Source of the DNA: Alentia gelatinosa
Lineage: Eukaryota > Annelida > Polychaeta > Phyllodocida > Polynoidae
DNA length: 64,000 nt
Direction of reading: 5' to 3'
Assembly: GCA_950022655.1 (NCBI GenBank)
Contig: OX465587.1
Location: forward strand, 30,073,716 to 30,137,715
The position numbers and the translations under genes were made by a program. The notes beneath the pieces were generated by a model. That model was not told the origin of the DNA and did no database searches. It saw only the letters and a program-made list of their open reading frames with translations. Below are positions 62,790 through 64,000 of this stretch, piece after piece (within the stretch, counting starts at the first letter, position 1; every line of letters starts with the position of its first letter).

Positions 62790-63440
62790 CCAGAATCATC
62801 TCTCAGGCCATGGGTGTCCCCTCCTGGTGGCTGTTATCAGTAATATCATCCCCACGCAATGAGACTTGTACACTGGCCACCAGAGCTAACGTAGTGTTGG
62901 GTTAAAGGCATATCCTACAATTCACAGTGGCGCCACCTGGTGATTTAAAAAAAATGTCAATTATAGGTAAAAACTGGTTTCTTGAGAGTCATTCTAATTC
63001 TACATGAGTAAACTTTTTGTCCAGTTTATATGATCTTAATACATAAAATAGGCCAATTTACATTCACTTGATATGAAATATACTGAACAATATGGTTTTC
63101 ATCAATTATTTTTAAAAACAAAGATGGTGACCTATGGGTTTTAAAAGCTAAATAAGTTGCACTATAGATGGACTATATTCTGTGAAAGTTTGACGAAAAT
63201 GACATGGGTTTTACAATGTAAAAAAAAACTTTTTAGAATTTCTATATATTCTTATATGGAATTGCCATAATATTGATCTATAAATAAAAAACTAGCACGG
63301 TGACCCCCAATTTTTAAGTTAGATATGTGTTCCCCAACACTTAGAGATCATCGTATTTCATTTTCAGAATATTGACATGGGTTTTGATTTTCAAGCCAAA
63401 TTGTCCGATATGCCTTGAAATCTGTGGCACCTTGACCCAC
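62790..63440. other. Non-coding stretch
   Basis: CACTGGCCACCAGAGCTAAC near 62,872 is a word common in the repeats of 55,680 and 60,240. The remainder is AT-rich with no recognisable feature. Confidence 0.4.
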
Positions 63441-63443
63441 TAC

Positions 63444-63575
63444 CTTAGACTCTAATACGGTCTGTTGAGACCAGGGCCAGGGCACACAGGCTCAAACTAA
63501 GACTTCTAAGGGGTGCCATTTTGAGACAGGGATTCCTGCCTCCGCTAGTACTTAGCTGCCCTGAGTGACTTGCCA
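63444..63575. repeat. Dispersed repeat (CTGTTGTCGCC), copy 4
   Basis: AGACTCTAATACGGTCTGTT, then CTCAAACTAAGACTTCTAAG and GATTCCTGCCTCCGC, ending TGCCAGTAAC. It is collinear with 23,155-23,290. The remainder to 64,000 shows nothing else. Confidence 0.75.
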
Positions 63576-64000
63576 GTAACAAGAAGAGAAAAAATTAGTT
63601 TGAAAGTGAGAATTCGTGGACTCGATGTGTTTGAAAATACCAATCTTTAATTGGTGCCCAATCAGAGGAGGTGTGAAGCACAGCGCCCCCTATATTTTTG
63701 AGCAATAGTACAGAACCAAAACAAAGCACCACGAATGCTCTGACATGCTGCTATGTAACTCACACAGAATCAGTTATACAGACGTTTTAGAGCGTTTCTA
63801 GATGTGGATACGCCACCAAAAGGTCCATAATACTTTGTTTTATTGCTCTATTGCTTGTTTTAGGAGTGTCATCATTTAAAAATTATGCAAATCGGCTTTG
63901 ACTCAAAGGACAGCTGATGCAGATTCCTATGCTAAAATATTGCAAAAATGGGCTAATTAAGAACAGCTACTACATACAGTCTGTTAGAGCTCTATCAAAG

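Overview
The window is eukaryotic nuclear DNA, most likely from an invertebrate animal. It has GT-AG introns, no bacterial gene layout, and a very high load of mobile elements. The only two host genes I can support are fragments of a Vps62-domain secreted protein and of a YHYH-domain protein, both on the minus strand. Both families are at home in marine invertebrates such as molluscs and lancelets. A mollusc is my guess, but the sequence alone does not fix the phylum.

Layout. 1-7,600: short inverted-repeat elements (MITEs) and four tandem arrays (73-bp, GACAGA-type, 60-bp and a hairpin). 7,671-9,826: a 5'-truncated, internally deleted non-LTR retrotransposon with a target-site duplication. 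11,000-14,750: nested TIR elements, including a Tigger-like MITE. 14,960-20,712: a ~5.7-kb non-coding block with inverted ends, filled with ~200-bp satellite monomers, partly in dimeric higher-order form. 21,500-23,300: more nested MITEs. 26,612-28,020 and 30,150-31,560: two minus-strand LINE relics, each split by a DNA element. 33,388-46,912: the Vps62 gene. Its introns hold a minisatellite made from its own splice acceptor, a Ngaro-type tyrosine-recombinase retrotransposon (35,091-39,949), and a LINE flanked by a 42-bp repeat of a second splice acceptor. 47,000-49,000: a MITE pair and a 40-bp tandem array. 51,775-54,120: YHYH-gene exons. 54,250-64,000: dense MITEs, including a ~3.1-kb nest at 59,702-62,786 with a tRNA-like relic inside.

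The best-preserved system is the Ngaro-like element. It has split direct repeats (A1, B1-A2, B2), and gag and RT/RNase H lie in one frame interrupted by only two stop codons (TAA, TAG). An overlapping tyrosine recombinase follows. It sits inside a MITE whose uninterrupted relative lies at about 59,220 in the same window, so the insertion boundaries can be read to within three bases.

A second recurring pattern is a large set of compound MITEs. A TIR module starting TTATCCTACCCC or TTATCTCACCCC is joined to a separate long-hairpin module. I count at least ten, with different arm sequences but the same plan.
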